DNA from: Gnetum montanum
Lineage: Eukaryota > Streptophyta > Gnetopsida > Gnetales > Gnetaceae
Direction: 5' to 3'
Assembly: GCA_015680685.1 (NCBI GenBank)
Contig: MNCI01034303.1
Location: 72,948-136,947 of the forward strand
DNA: 64,000 bases
In this document: in pieces, positions 10,524 to 21,599 of the stretch
How the letters are laid out: each line of letters opens with the position of its first letter
How positions within the stretch are numbered: the stretch's first letter is position 1
Notes under the pieces: generated by a model
Told to the model about the DNA's origin: nothing
Databases searched by the model: none
What the model saw: the letters and a program-made list of their open reading frames with translations, nothing else
Translations under genes and position numbers: made by a program

Positions 10524-10895
10524 TGATGAGCAGTGATGTATCCAACACCCAACCATACAAGATACAAGTGTTCATGTGCAATCTCGATCGAACTCCACAA
10601 ATAAGGCAATGTGATTATACCAATAATTAGTTAGCATTTTCAATCATTGTCCTCCCATGTGAGCTAGTAAAATCAATGCATAAGGTTTGACTCACAGTGC
10701 GATATATGATATTGATGTTGTATTGGCCATTGTGCTCCTAATAAACATGAAGTGAAGGTAAAAGTTTATAAATCTAAGTAACAATTAAATAAATCTAAAC
10801 TAGCCTATGCGATGAGTAGCTAGTCTTGATCTTTTGGTCACACCATGGACTTTGTGCAACTCCTACTAGGCGTACCAAGTGATATACGTATACGA
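10524..10895 (-). repeat. Partial 5' LTR of element C
   Basis: It begins with TGATGAG on the plus strand, as the LTRs of D do. The similarity to D continues at least to the segment CTACTAGGCGTACCAAG near 10866-10882, which matches CTACTAGGTGTACCAAG in D. Beyond about 10895 the sequence turns into ATATACGTATACGATAACG and is unrelated. Confidence 0.65.
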
Positions 10896-11814
10896 TAACG
10901 TATGGTGAGATATGATATCGTAACTATGATATCATTAGCTCAAAATTTTTGGATTTATCAATCACTAAGATGAATATTTGTTTTACACCTTACTATTTTT
11001 ATTTACATGGAATCGAAGTGACATGACAAATCAAATGTTAAATATTAAAAAATAATTATTTTAATTAATTGAAAAATAATAAGGCAACTATGCACCATAT
11101 TTTATCTTTACGTTGTATATATACAATATCGGTGACCCCCGATGTGTATTAAAAAAATATAACATACACCCACTGGCCGACCCTCACATATGTAGATCTC
11201 ACAAACTAATTTTTGCTTGGATGATCCCATGCACATTAATTACGACGTCTGACTTCGGCATGGATGATGGTATACACATTTATTGCTTGGTCGTACAATG
11301 GATAGACGCCGTCTGATTTCAGTCCAATCCATCCACAAAGGAAATAAGCACATTTCATATGTGTACGTAGTTAAGACGTGATGGTCAAAACGGAGAATTG
11401 ACAACAATTATGTGGGATGTTTTCTGGTTGGACACTGGACACTAAACTCTCAAGGAGAGGCGGAGGAGACGCAGGATGGCTAGAGTAGTCTGCGTCCGGA
11501 TTCCATGAACAAACAACAAACTGGGTCTCTCTCTTTCTACAGGCGAATGCTGACAATCAACACCATGTGCATTCTTAGAACATACCATGTGCCTGCCTCA
11601 TATTTTTTATTCTCCAACACTCCCTTGTCGCCAGTCGGCGCTAGAAGATGAACAATCGCCAACAAAAGCAAAAATCAGGCCCCCAGCACAGGAGCAGGCC
11701 GGCAGCCCATATCCATGGACCATGGATTACGTTTTGCAAATATCAATTCGTATGAAACGCCACAGACACGACATGTTTTGGCATTGATGAGTTCTGCCAC
11801 TTGTTGCCGGCCTT
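10896..11814 (+). other. Upstream region of the LBD gene
   Basis: No coding region is supported here. The GC content and CpG density rise towards the gene, and no retroelement is visible from about 11100 on. Between 10890 and 10945 a short segment repeats ATGATATC and CGTATACGATAACGTA in near-palindromic form. Two loosely related copies of GACGTCTGACTTCGG / GACGCCGTCTGATTTCAG lie near 11242 and 11305. The region probably holds the gene's distal promoter. Confidence 0.4.
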
Positions 11815-11826
11815 TTATATATATAT
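11815..11826 (+). promoter_or_regulatory. Candidate TATA box of the LBD gene
   Basis: TTTTATATATATATT lies about 110-120 bp upstream of the start codon, which would give a 5' leader of roughly 85-90 nt. It is the only TATA-like run close to the ATG. An in-frame TAA at 11890-11892 shows that the protein cannot start further upstream. Confidence 0.5.
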
Positions 11827-11934
11827 TATTGATGAGCAATGAGGGCGAGTTGTTCCCAATCAAACATTGGCAATTGGCGATTTCGTATTTAATATTATTG
11901 TAGGCAGAACAGAAATAGCAATAGGATTAGGATT

Positions 11935-12744
11935 ATGGCACCCTGCGCTGCTTGTAAGCTCCTCCGGCGAAGATGCTCCTGCGACTGCGTGTTCGCGCCC
12001 TACTTCCCCGGCCACGATCCCCAGACTTTCGCCATCGCTCACAGAGTGTTCGGAGCCAGCAACATCCACAAAATGCTCAAGGCATGCATCCTGCCATACC
12101 CTTCTTAACTAATAATTAACGTTGTTGCTGCTACTTCCCTTACTATATTTTATACGATAAGATTGAAGTTCCATGAGTATCTATTCATACGATAAGATTG
12201 GAGTAGGATAACAAGTGTATCTGGGATTCAACTGATGGTAAAGTTTTTGTTTTCCAAGTCATAAGACCTGTTTTTGATCATGTTAGAAGAGGTTATCCAC
12301 CAACCTTATGATGATGAGATGAGTATTGGACCTCTGAATAATGATCCTGCTAAAGAAACATTGCAACTGAAGGATAGATATGTTAGTATATTATTCATTT
12401 ATTTGTAATAAGTATAGGATATATATTTATGCATGCAGGAAGTACCGGCGGAGAGTAGGGCGGACACGGTGAAGAGCATGGTGTACGAGGCACAAGCTAG
12501 GATGCGAGATCCCGTCTATGGCTGCCTCGGCATCATTACTCGTCTCCACAAACAGCTCTGCTCGCTGTCTGAGCAGTTATCGCAGGCGCGGCATGACATC
12601 TGCACGCTTAAATCATCACACGCTCAGGCGGAGGCGGAAGCGGAGGCTCAGGCTCAGGCTCAAGCTCAAGCTGAGATTGAGCTCTTCAGTTACCTTGATG
12701 AGTTCGACTTTGATTCGGATTCTGTGTCTTCCTTATTATTGTAG
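11935..12744 (+). CDS. LOB-domain (LBD) transcription factor, class I, two exons (11935-12081, 12439-12744)
   Basis: LBD proteins are plant-specific nuclear DNA-binding factors that control organ boundaries and lateral organ formation. The joined product is 150 residues. Exon 1 gives 49 residues with the zinc-binding C-block C4-x2-C7-x6-C14-x3-C18 and the GAS block with FGAS (residues 39-42). Exon 2 continues in phase 0 with the conserved RDPVYGC (residues 72-78). It then has a class I leucine coiled coil L85-x6-L92-x3-L96-x6-I103, with Ile in place of the last Leu. The C-terminus has an alternating Ala-Gln/Ala-Glu run (about 112-128) and an acidic tail, LDEFDFDSDS. The N-terminus has only three residues before Cys4, which is short for the family. 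The intron position matches the usual LBD intron. Everything needed for function is present, so I treat it as a live gene. The exact family member is not assigned. Confidence 0.87.
12082..12438 (+). other. Intron of the LBD gene with GC donor
   Basis: The exon border reads CTCAAG then GCATGC, and the acceptor reads TATGCATGCAG then GAAGTA. The donor is therefore GC and not GT. GC-AG introns are a known minor class in plants. The 357 nt intron keeps phase 0 and rejoins two parts of the conserved domain exactly. Both borders carry GCATGCA. If unspliced, translation would stop at 12106-12108 after 57 residues. Confidence 0.75.
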
Positions 12745-15712
12745 AATGTAAATCCATTCCGATAAGGCGTGCGTCTGTCCTGTGAGGCAGGCCCTCCGTG
12801 GCTACCCAAGGACTGCTGCTGCTTCTGCTCTCTCTCTCTCTGTCTCATCCCTCCTCCTCTTGTGTATCTCCTTTCCAATCATGCTTTCTCTCGCTCCCTT
12901 TCTGCCTCGTTCACTGTAGCTTTTTACCCTGTATTTAGAATCTATGGGTTCCATCAACTCCCTCAGCATTTACAATCCCTGTTTAAAAGAAGGTGACTTG
13001 TTTGTATTTTCCCTGTGATCTCTTTTTTCAACGCTTCACGTTCCGTTGCATTTCCTAATCGTGCTGTTCTTACTTTTGCATGCACTATTCTCTCAGAGGC
13101 GATCTCACGTGCAAGATCGTAACGGAGCGATAATCACCTTTGCTGACATTAATATAAATAATCTTAAATACGTAAATCATTAATGATGTTCTTACTATTT
13201 CGGCCTATGCATGCGAAGGAAAAGTGGGCCTTCTCCAGCACTCGAGGCTCATAGCTATCCCTCCTGCAATTCACTGTCAAAATGGTACGTCAGGTTATTT
13301 TATAGTGACTAGATGGTGCAAAACACTCCTCTACTCCGCATGCACTACTAGTTAAGTAGTTAGCTCACATGCACTTCATACAAGTAATGCAATCAATGCC
13401 GTTTAATACCCTTTACACAGTTATACAACTTTTTCATCATTTTAACTCTGTTTCAATAAAAATTGGTTACACAAAAAAGGATCATCATTGGCAGGTACAA
13501 TGCTCATATCATTAAGTGGGTCTTAGAAATGGATAAGCTAAAGCCTAACCATTTCAAGTAGCTGGACCTAAACTCAAACCTGAAGTCTTCAATTTAGAAA
13601 CTAGACAAGATTTTGATTTTAAAAAAATAAAAAAGAAAGCGCTATTTCATTATAAGAATGGTAAACAAGTAAAAAAGAAACATTATCATTATTTCTATTT
13701 ATCTCTTTTATTAAACTTTTCTTGGCCATCGGATTTCAATGTCTTTATCTTTATACAAATACCATGATTATATATAATCAAAGCATATACTAATATAATA
13801 ATTAATTTGAACGTACTTATAAGTATATTTGAAGAGTTATAAACATGTATGCTTTTACATCCATAATACTTATGAATATTCAACACAATTATTAAATTAA
13901 AAAAATTTCGTTATTTATTGCTACCATTTTCACTTTTCTAGTAACGGATGATATGAAAGCTTTCTTTGCTAATTCTAAACCTAACTTATCAAGGAGCATC
14001 ACCTCCAATTAAAATGGTTGATCCAACGTGAAGATTTTTGTCAAATTATGTTTGCTTCATGTCCCCTGCCTCAATGCCATTAAATACAAAAATTATAAAA
14101 ACTACTGCTGCTTTTGAGTCAAGCAAGAGAGGTCTTGGCATTAAGGGTGGCAACGATAAAGAAAGCACAGACAAAATTTTACATTTTATTACTCGATTTA
14201 TGGGCTAAGTACGCAAGCTCAGGCTGTTCAAAATTTAATAGTTCAATACTTTTAGGAACCATGTTAAGATGTTTTACGCAATGTTTGAATAGGAAATGTT
14301 AAGTTCTTTTGATGCTACAGTCATTCAAGTTATTACAATTAGTAATTTTCTCTTTTTCTTGGAGCTTTACTGCTTTATCTTTTCTTCTTTTTAACAACTT
14401 CATTGCCTCTTCTCCTATTCCCTTGGGGATCTTTTTATTTTATATTGTAGTTAACTGACTATATATAAAGGTTTTCATCCTCTTTGTATGATTCATTACT
14501 AAGTCACAGTAATAAAGCTTTCTTTTAGTCTGCTCTTTGTTCCATGTTCGATCATCTCTCCTTTTGTCATGTGTATCGTAACTTTCGCAACTTTCTCCTT
14601 CTAATTCACAGTTTTGGAGAATAACCAGAGAAGCAGAAATTCCCAGCCCTTTCCCCTTTGCTGCATAGAATAGGAGTACACTTGCTGGGTTTTCAAATTT
14701 TCTTGCCTGTATCGTTCTGGTTCATCTTTCAGATTGATGTGCATGCATTAGTTCAGCAGCAGCAAAGGATAACTAGCAACTGTGTGGATGTTCCGCATCT
14801 GCATCCTTGAAGCAAGAGTAAAAACAGAAAAGTCATCGTTTGCACCTTGCAGGAAGCAAAGTTCAACCCCCGTATCTTTTGCTTGAGTGTGTCCTTGTCT
14901 GGCCAAGTTCTTTTTGGCTTTGTTTCATGCATCGTTAACGATATTGTTGTGGGTGGATAATACCAATAATTGCATATCGTTTTTCTTAAGGTTTCTAAAA
15001 ATAATTTAAAAATAAAAGTGTTTTCCAACATTTAATATATTAAATCATTTTTTTCACCCACATGTAGATGTAGACCAAGATCCCTTGGAGGGTTTTATAA
15101 CCCTTGTGGATGAGATGCAACCTTAAGTTATTATGCACTTATGTGAATCCTATACATGCCATTTAATACCTTGATTTTTATAATTAACTTATATAATGTA
15201 TTTAATATATACGTTGAATATAATTAACCTATATAATATATTTAATAAATACTATTAATATCTATCAACTTGAATTATAATTTAACCCATTTTTCTACTT
15301 ATTAAAAGTAATTATCCTACTTAATATCTTAAAATTTGTCATATATGTATGGGTTTATGATTTAGTTCTCTTCTCTTTTAACTTGAAACTTTAGACATGA
15401 ACTTTCTCTTAGTAGGACCCCTAGGTAAGCTACTAAGAAAAGGTATATATCTATTATTATTTTTTTCAAGTTTCTCTATTCTTTGTCAACATTACATCAA
15501 TGGGAATGCAACTTTACATTGATGAAGCACTCCACTTATGGTGATTGTCATTTTCACATGTACCTTTGTTAAAAACACATTTTTTAAGGGGTAGAAGGTG
15601 AAAACCTGAAAGGATGCATTTAAAAAAAATACAAGGCAATAATTCTTTTCCTAACCTAGAGGGAAGGTTTTTCAAGATTGGTTGAAAGGGTAATAAGACA
15701 CCCGAAATTGTT
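12745..15712 (+). other. 3' flank of the LBD gene, no further gene seen
   Basis: The first 400 bp are pyrimidine-rich and CpG-bearing and probably include the 3' untranslated region. From 13600 onward the DNA is AT-rich. TCTCACGTGCAAGATC near 13103 contains a G-box core, CACGTG. The segment 14500-14960 is less AT-rich than its surroundings but has no convincing reading frame. I see no retroelement core or RNA gene here. Confidence 0.4.
12828..12841 (+). repeat. CT microsatellite in the LBD 3' region
   Basis: About seven CT units sit in a pyrimidine-rich stretch 85-100 bp after the stop codon, probably in the 3' untranslated region. Confidence 0.8.
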
Positions 15713-15807
15713 GTGCCATTCCTACTAACCTTGGTCATAAGACATGGTAAGAAAGTTTCATTTTTTTTTCAACATACATGTACTTTAACAGAGAGGATAT
15801 CTTCTAA

Positions 15808-16720
15808 AATGTCAAAAATTGAGACATTAAATCTAGCTATTGTTTCTCCTATTCAAAAGAGAATAGAGACTCCCTTACTTGCTCCAAACACTTGGGAAGA
15901 GTGGAATGCTAATCTTATCATCACTCTTCTCATCTATGGTTTGTACACCAAACATCAAACATCTTAAGATCATGCATACATCCTCTATAAATGCTGAAAA
16001 GGAGGTTGCATGGAAAGAGAATCATTCCACTATCAAAGCCTTACTTAGAAGAGCCCTTCCATGTGAACATCAAAAGTTGCTTGATCCTACAATAATAATG
16101 TATGAAAATTATATGTTATTGCGAGATGCTTTCTATTCAAATAATGATATGGAGATGATAAATTTGTTATCTAAGTTGAATACATTGAAATATGAATTAG
16201 TATGGATGTGACAACTATATGTTTAGATTAAAGAAATTGAGATGAAGATGGAGGATATTGATCCTAATAAGAGACTGTTTACATTGCTATAATCTTATTA
16301 GATGTTGTCTTGAGGATCCACACATGTGAAGCTATATCTTATCTTTGCATGCTAGTGGAAAACTTTCCAATATGACTTCTGAAATGCATTGCAAAGATCT
16401 CATTATTGCTAAAATCAGTTATACAATGAGTTCCAAGTCAGCTTTCAAATTAATGCAATGGGGTGGATTTGTTTTTTCTTTTGTTCTGAGGGTGGTGTGT
16501 GTGTGTGTGTGGAGCAGGGTGTAGGGGTAGTGGAGGGGGAAAATAAAGATAATGTTTAAAAGAAAAAAAAGACAAGATTCAAAACTCCACTTTTAGTTCT
16601 CCTTCTAAGTCAACATATTAAGAGCAAGGATAAGGTGAGAAATAGCAATCTATATATTAAGATAAGAGCAAGATCTAATGTGAAAGATGTGGAAGGTTTG
16701 AACATCTTGCAAAGTTTTGT
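15808..16720 (+). pseudogene. Copia Gag with CCHC zinc knuckle (element I)
   Basis: The Gag core is split by a frameshift near 15880 and carries stops after 16200. An intact retroviral zinc knuckle, C-x2-C-x4-H-x4-C (CERCGRFEHLAKFC), is encoded at 16679-16720. Such knuckles bind the element RNA during particle assembly. A GT microsatellite at 16495-16510 interrupts the coding path between core and knuckle. Confidence 0.7.
16495..16511 (+). repeat. GT microsatellite inside element I
   Basis: Eight GT units lie within a G-rich stretch. The run falls inside former Gag coding DNA, so it arose after the element died. Confidence 0.8.
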
Positions 16721-16889
16721 AGGACCAATTGAAAAAGATTTCAAAACATTTTTTTGCCAACAACGTCATAGAGATTGTTGATTCATTCCAAGAGAAAAAT
16801 TATGATTATGCCAATATAGTAGTTACTAATCCATAAGACATAATCAAAGAAGTAGAACAAATGCATATCTCTCACCATGTTCTTCACTT

Positions 16890-17520
16890 AGAATTTTGGA
16901 TTATAGACTTAGGTATGACACCATGTCATGACTACTTCTGAATTTTTTTTGATCAACCTAGTTATGTCTACTTAGTTAATAAAGGATCCATTTAATTTAT
17001 AGACCATGGGATAGTAAATCTCCAACTTCTTGGTCATAATGATTGTTTTCTACATTATGTGCCTCGATTAAGCTCAAATATTTTATCATTAGGTTACTTA
17101 GCTAAAATTGATAATCTCAATTCCATTATCTCCTCCAAAGGAGTTAGCATACAAACCTCTCAAGGAATTGAAGTAATAATAGGATATCATAGTGTGCCTC
17201 TCCTTTATAGTTAAGTCTCATTAATTGATTAATCTTGTCTTGTTAAAACTAAAGTTTTCTTCAAGTTCATGTTGTTGCATGTTCATCTTGGACACATTGA
17301 CATTCAAAAAATTACAACTATGAAGAAGAATGGATATGTTGGCCTCCCTACTATTCCAAAGTCTATGCCTCAATGGTATGCTTGTATACTTAGGAAATCT
17401 TATTAAGCTTCTTTTACTACTAGTAGTTAGCATGCTGATAGGAGTCCCACAAATTTTGATCAATGGTATTTATCATATTAAACATGGTGCAACCCAATTT
17501 TAAGCTTTGAAGATGATGTT
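16890..17520 (+). pseudogene. Copia protease and GAG-pre-integrase (element I)
   Basis: FWIIDLGMTPCHDYF at about 16894-16938 occupies the place of the copia aspartic protease motif, with the usual DSGAT changed to DLGMT. HNDCFLHYVPRLSSNILSLG near 17040-17095 matches the protease C-terminal part. LLHVHLGHIDIQKI near 17270-17310 is the start of the GAG-pre-integrase domain, followed by KKNGYVGLPTIPKS. Its cysteine pair and the integrase core are not recognisable. Confidence 0.65.
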
Positions 17521-17869
17521 GAGTGAATTTCCAAGAACACTCGTATATCATTTTCAAAAAATATAGAAGATATTATAATACATATAATACAAATGAAAGC
17601 CTATGTTGCCATGGTGAGAGATAGAGGAAATATTTATAATTTTATGTTTTATAGTTTTTATGGATTTTATGCATATAAGAAAAAAAATAGTAATAAACAC
17701 ACATGCATTACAATCCCTCATGGGGATAGGTGCAATGCTCTTATTGTACTCCCTCTTAGGGACAACTACAACACCACACATGGAAAGTAGTAAAATGGCT
17801 CTTAGTCAGGAGATGTTAGAACCATGAAATAATTGTAATAGAGGTATTCCATAAGATATATAATCCAAT
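17521..17869 (+). other. AT-rich stretch, nothing recognised
   Basis: The region follows the copia remnant. Short open frames exist on both strands but match nothing I know and have no family motif. Confidence 0.3.
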
Positions 17870-17985
17870 TAGAACTTTATAACTTAGCAGTACCCACTAG
17901 AATCAAATCCATGATTGGGAGCTTTCAAATCAAGAGTCTTACTACTAGGTTAACACCTTATTATTAAAATATCTCTTAGTCACAA
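17870..17985 (-). repeat. SINE-like tRNA-derived repeat, copy 1
   Basis: On the minus strand the segment reads AACCTAGTAGTAAGACTCTT, then TTGAAAGCTCCCAATCATGG, then ATTTGATTCTAGTGG. This fits a tRNA-like A box (TAGTAGTAAGA) and B box (GATTTGATTC, a decayed GGTTCGATTC) at about the right spacing. A diverged second copy lies on the plus strand at about 28200-28310. The poly(A) tail and target duplications are not clear. Confidence 0.5.
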
Positions 17986-20900
17986 CCTTGATGGTTCAAC
18001 ACCATGCAATACAGTTATGGCCTTCTTGGATAAGGAAAAATCATCTCAACTTAATCAAAATGGAAATTAAATAAATATTTTGTTATTTTAATGTATAAGG
18101 CATTAATGGTGAAATAGTAGAAAACCATGAACTTTATTTACCATGCAAAACTAGACTCTACATCAACCAAATAGTTTTGGGCTATGTAAGCAAGGTAGCA
18201 CTTTGATAGAGTCTAGTCGCACTTATGAAAGTGATGATTCAAAATACACATAAACAAGAAAATGAATCAACTTACTAAAGGAAGGAAGAGCTCTTCAAAT
18301 AAATTGGATGTTGAAAGCCAAAATGAAATGAAAGATATGCATAAGATATGTGTGTGAGATCATCCCAAGTATTTATATTTTTTGCAATGTAATGATGGAG
18401 GTTCATCAACATCTAGGGGTTAACTAAGATCTATCAACACAACCTTGGCCAATTGGATCATACTTTTAGCACTTGAACATAAACTTGGGCAAGTAGGGGA
18501 TGTGCTGATGTAGGGGGTGTGTTGACAGAGAAGAGTTAATATGTTCCACTTGCTAGGATTTCAAGTGTTAGTTTTAGATGAGACTCGAAACCCAAATAAA
18601 CATTGTAAAAGAATCATAGGACATTTGAATGAAACCAGAATCATCCTAAGAATATTTGAATCATGCACACAACCTAAAAGTATGATAATATGATATAAAT
18701 GACAAGGGAGCATACTTAGAAGACACAAACCATAACTGAACATGCTAAACTATAAACATAGGGCACGTGAAACATTTCCCAAATTTATGGCTTACAATAG
18801 ACATTAAAAAAATATAATTGGATGTCTCATGATTTCCCCATAACAATGTAAAGCTTGTTCCATAGCTTTAATACTTGAGACAGAGAATTAGGAACTAGAC
18901 ACATGAGAATATCAATCTAAAGAAACTACAAATGTATAATACAAATCATGACTATCTGACAATACAAGCCACATCACCAAGAAGTATTAGAAAATGATGA
19001 CTTAAGATAGAATGTCTTTGACATGCTTGCATAAAATAGGAAGAAGTATAAAGGACATGGTATAGACATGTGAAATCTCTATAGATATGCCTTAAGGTCC
19101 ACTCTAGCCTCATGGATGGCTCTCTACTCCATGCATTTGTACCTACACCTTCTTTCATATCATCCATCTTCAAATCGTCACTTGCTAGCTCTATATCCAC
19201 TTATTCTGGAGATCATGTTGGACACGTGCTTAACCCAAAGATCAAGATCATGACTGCCTACATCTAGATATCCTTCTTAAGGAAGGTCTTTCATGTACAA
19301 GTATTGGATCTAATAATTGATGTTGTTTCTCCTCTTCTTTTAGAACTATCGATTCTCTTTCAAGACCATAGATCAAGGACTCAAATCTCTTAATCTCCTC
19401 TTAAGTAGTTCTATAGAATCCCAAGAATAATTACCTAAGCATGATGAACTATGAAAATACTAAAAATCAAGTGAGATCCCCAAGACATTTTATCATCTTT
19501 ACAAAAAATGACCATAAGAATAATGATAAGTATAGTCCTTAAGACCACAAGAGAAAAATAATCACAAATATGAAATCAAGGCATGCATGGTTAAGTAGAA
19601 ATGAGGTAGAAATAATTTAAATAATCATAAAAATTACAAAGTACATACCCAAATTAGTGCCTCTTCTCCACAACTAAGTTACAAGACACCTAGATTGAAT
19701 CACATGAATAATGCCAATGGGAAAAACAAGAAGAAAAAAATGCTCAAGGAAGTCCTAATAAATCCAAATTATGGCTAAAATGTCAAGGATAAAATACAAA
19801 CAAGTCCTAATAGATACCAAGATGACCAACCATTAAAATCTTATCTTCATTGACATCCAAACTTATGGGCTGTGAAGCATAATGTAAAATTTTCTTATTT
19901 CCATGATCCAAGGACTAAGAAAGAGGGGTTATAAAAATAGGAGATAAATAGGATACCCCCAAGATCAAATAAATAGTTGTAAGTAAGGTAAGGTGAGAAT
20001 AGTTTGTGATGATCAAACCTTGATTCTTGTAGAGTTGATACTCACATAAACGAAAGATTAATCATGTACTTTATGCCATTCAACCATCACCATCATTGAA
20101 AGATAAGCTTTAGCTCACCTTCTCATAATGCCAAGCCATCAAGGATTCACATGTGGATCCTTCCTATAGTAGACAATTGCCTTTCTTACCCTTGTGAAAC
20201 TTGTTGATGAGACATCCATGAATTCCCAAAAACTAGTGAGATATTAGCATCAAACATGAGTCCTTTCCCTTGGATGGCCAAATCTCATCCTCTACTTTTC
20301 CTAATTAACTTCTTGCCACTCACAAAAATGAAAACGAATGGAGTAGAAGAGATGGAGAATGATATGGACAAGAAAGAAAAGATTAGAGTACAATATCACT
20401 AAACTCCTAGCCAACTATTCAATTAGCTCATGGAATCATGTGAACATGTTCTACATCCTCATGAGAGGTCCATTGCTACATCTCTTCACTACTACTCATC
20501 CATGTAATAGTGATAGATCTTCAAGTTCCCTTTTTGAGTGCAAAGTTACACTTACTATGATCAATGTCATCTAGCCTTAATTTTTTTGTAATCTTACCAT
20601 TGGTGAAACTAAATCAAGATAATGTATTTGTGGATCATCTAGATGTCAAGATTTTGATTTTTTTTCCTCCATCCTTGCACATATGGATAGTAGATTCCCT
20701 AAATTTATCTTTATCAAAAACCTCTCATTGATCCCTTTAATTATAGTAACCAATCCTAATCCCAACAGTGCTTAAAATGCCATGACAAAGCAATAATATT
20801 TTCATGGTATGATATGGTCATAATTTCAATCAATGTTATGATATTAAACCCTAGGCAAAAAAGGATTTGAGATTTGAGTGGAAGTAGCATTTGACATTAT

Positions 20901-21288
20901 CAAAGTTTACTAAGAAAGAGACTTCTAGGCCTTCATGACTTTGGGTAGGAATCAACAAGAGATTATTTTGGACTATAACATTTAGAAGTTAAGTGATCTA
21001 GACAATAGGTTGATCATGAGATAGAATTTACATGATTATTGGTTCAACCACTCATTATGATCTTGGTTGATCAATTACATGATCAGTTTGAGATGGTAAA
21101 AATATCAATTTGTATGGACCAAAGAGAATGAAATCATATTGCTCTTCCTAATACCTCTTCATCTTCATCATTGTTTTCTCTTTTTCTTTATTTTCTTTTT
21201 TCTCTTCATTTCATGTTTTATTCATTTTTCATCTTTAAATTTTCTTTCATGAGAGGAGGATTTTTGATGATGCATGGGAATTGTATGA
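17986..21288 (+). other. AT-rich intergenic stretch, nothing recognised
   Basis: About 3.3 kb on both strands show only short random frames, with no retroelement motif, tandem repeat or RNA gene. As it lies downstream of the decayed element J (minus strand), it may include J's lost 3' end and LTR, but no end motif supports that. Confidence 0.3.
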
Positions 21289-21545
21289 ATGATTAAAGTG
21301 CCAAATCACCACCTAGAGTCTTTAACTTACATGAACATGAGAATCCATCCCTTACCACATGGTACAAATAGGTCCATGAGAACTAGTCATACTAATTATA
21401 TTCATCCAATGGTATCAAGGACCCTAAATGATAATAGGAGAAGCATCACTACTCTTCCTACATGGAATAAAATGAGTCATTTTTGTAAATCTATCAACCA
21501 CAACAAGAATAGAATAATGATCATTTTTTTGGAATGTCACAAACA
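21289..21545 (-). pseudogene. Integrase core fragment of element J
   Basis: The minus strand encodes [17 protein letters not shown] near 21510-21460, the conserved beginning of the chromovirus integrase core around its first catalytic Asp region. Several stops follow. The second Asp and the Glu are not found, so only the front of the core remains. Confidence 0.7.
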
Positions 21546-21599
21546 AAGTTCAAAGAAACACTTTATAGCATACTTTTATCAAACTCATTTAACTTTTTA

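Larger units (their letters stand above)
8104..10895 (-). mobile_element. Element C: truncated Athila-type retrotransposon (LTR and gag)
   Basis: Read on the minus strand, C has part of a 5' LTR (about 10895-10524), a primer site (10522-10505) and gag (10385 to about 8220). It is then interrupted by element B at 8103/8104. It belongs to the same family group as D, E, F and G: the LTR border TGATGAG, the tRNA-Asp-like primer site and the Gag sequence all match. Compared with D, its LTR loses similarity after about 10895, so the outer part is deleted or replaced on the side facing the LBD gene. Confidence 0.75.
15713..17520 (+). mobile_element. Element I: Ty1/copia remnant (gag to integrase N-terminus)
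   Basis: A decayed copia reading path runs along the plus strand. The Gag start is at 15808 (MSKIETLNLA). Then come a Trp-rich copia Gag core with a frameshift near 15880, a zinc knuckle, the protease and the GAG-pre-integrase domain with HLGHIDIQKI near 17280. The path fades near 17520 before the integrase core. No LTR or primer site could be found, so both ends are probably lost. Confidence 0.7.

Noticed and set aside
11587-11903. Overlapping short frames just upstream of the LBD gene
   Set aside because: They lie in the promoter and leader, are out of frame with the LOB domain and show no conserved motif.
12518-12996. Alternative frames overlapping LBD exon 2 and its 3' region
   Set aside because: They are shadows of the Ala/Gln repeat and of pyrimidine-rich DNA. 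The exon 2 frame alone continues the LOB domain.
17593-17790. 65-codon frame following the copia remnant
   Set aside because: It does not continue the integrase of element I and matches nothing; AT-rich chance frame.
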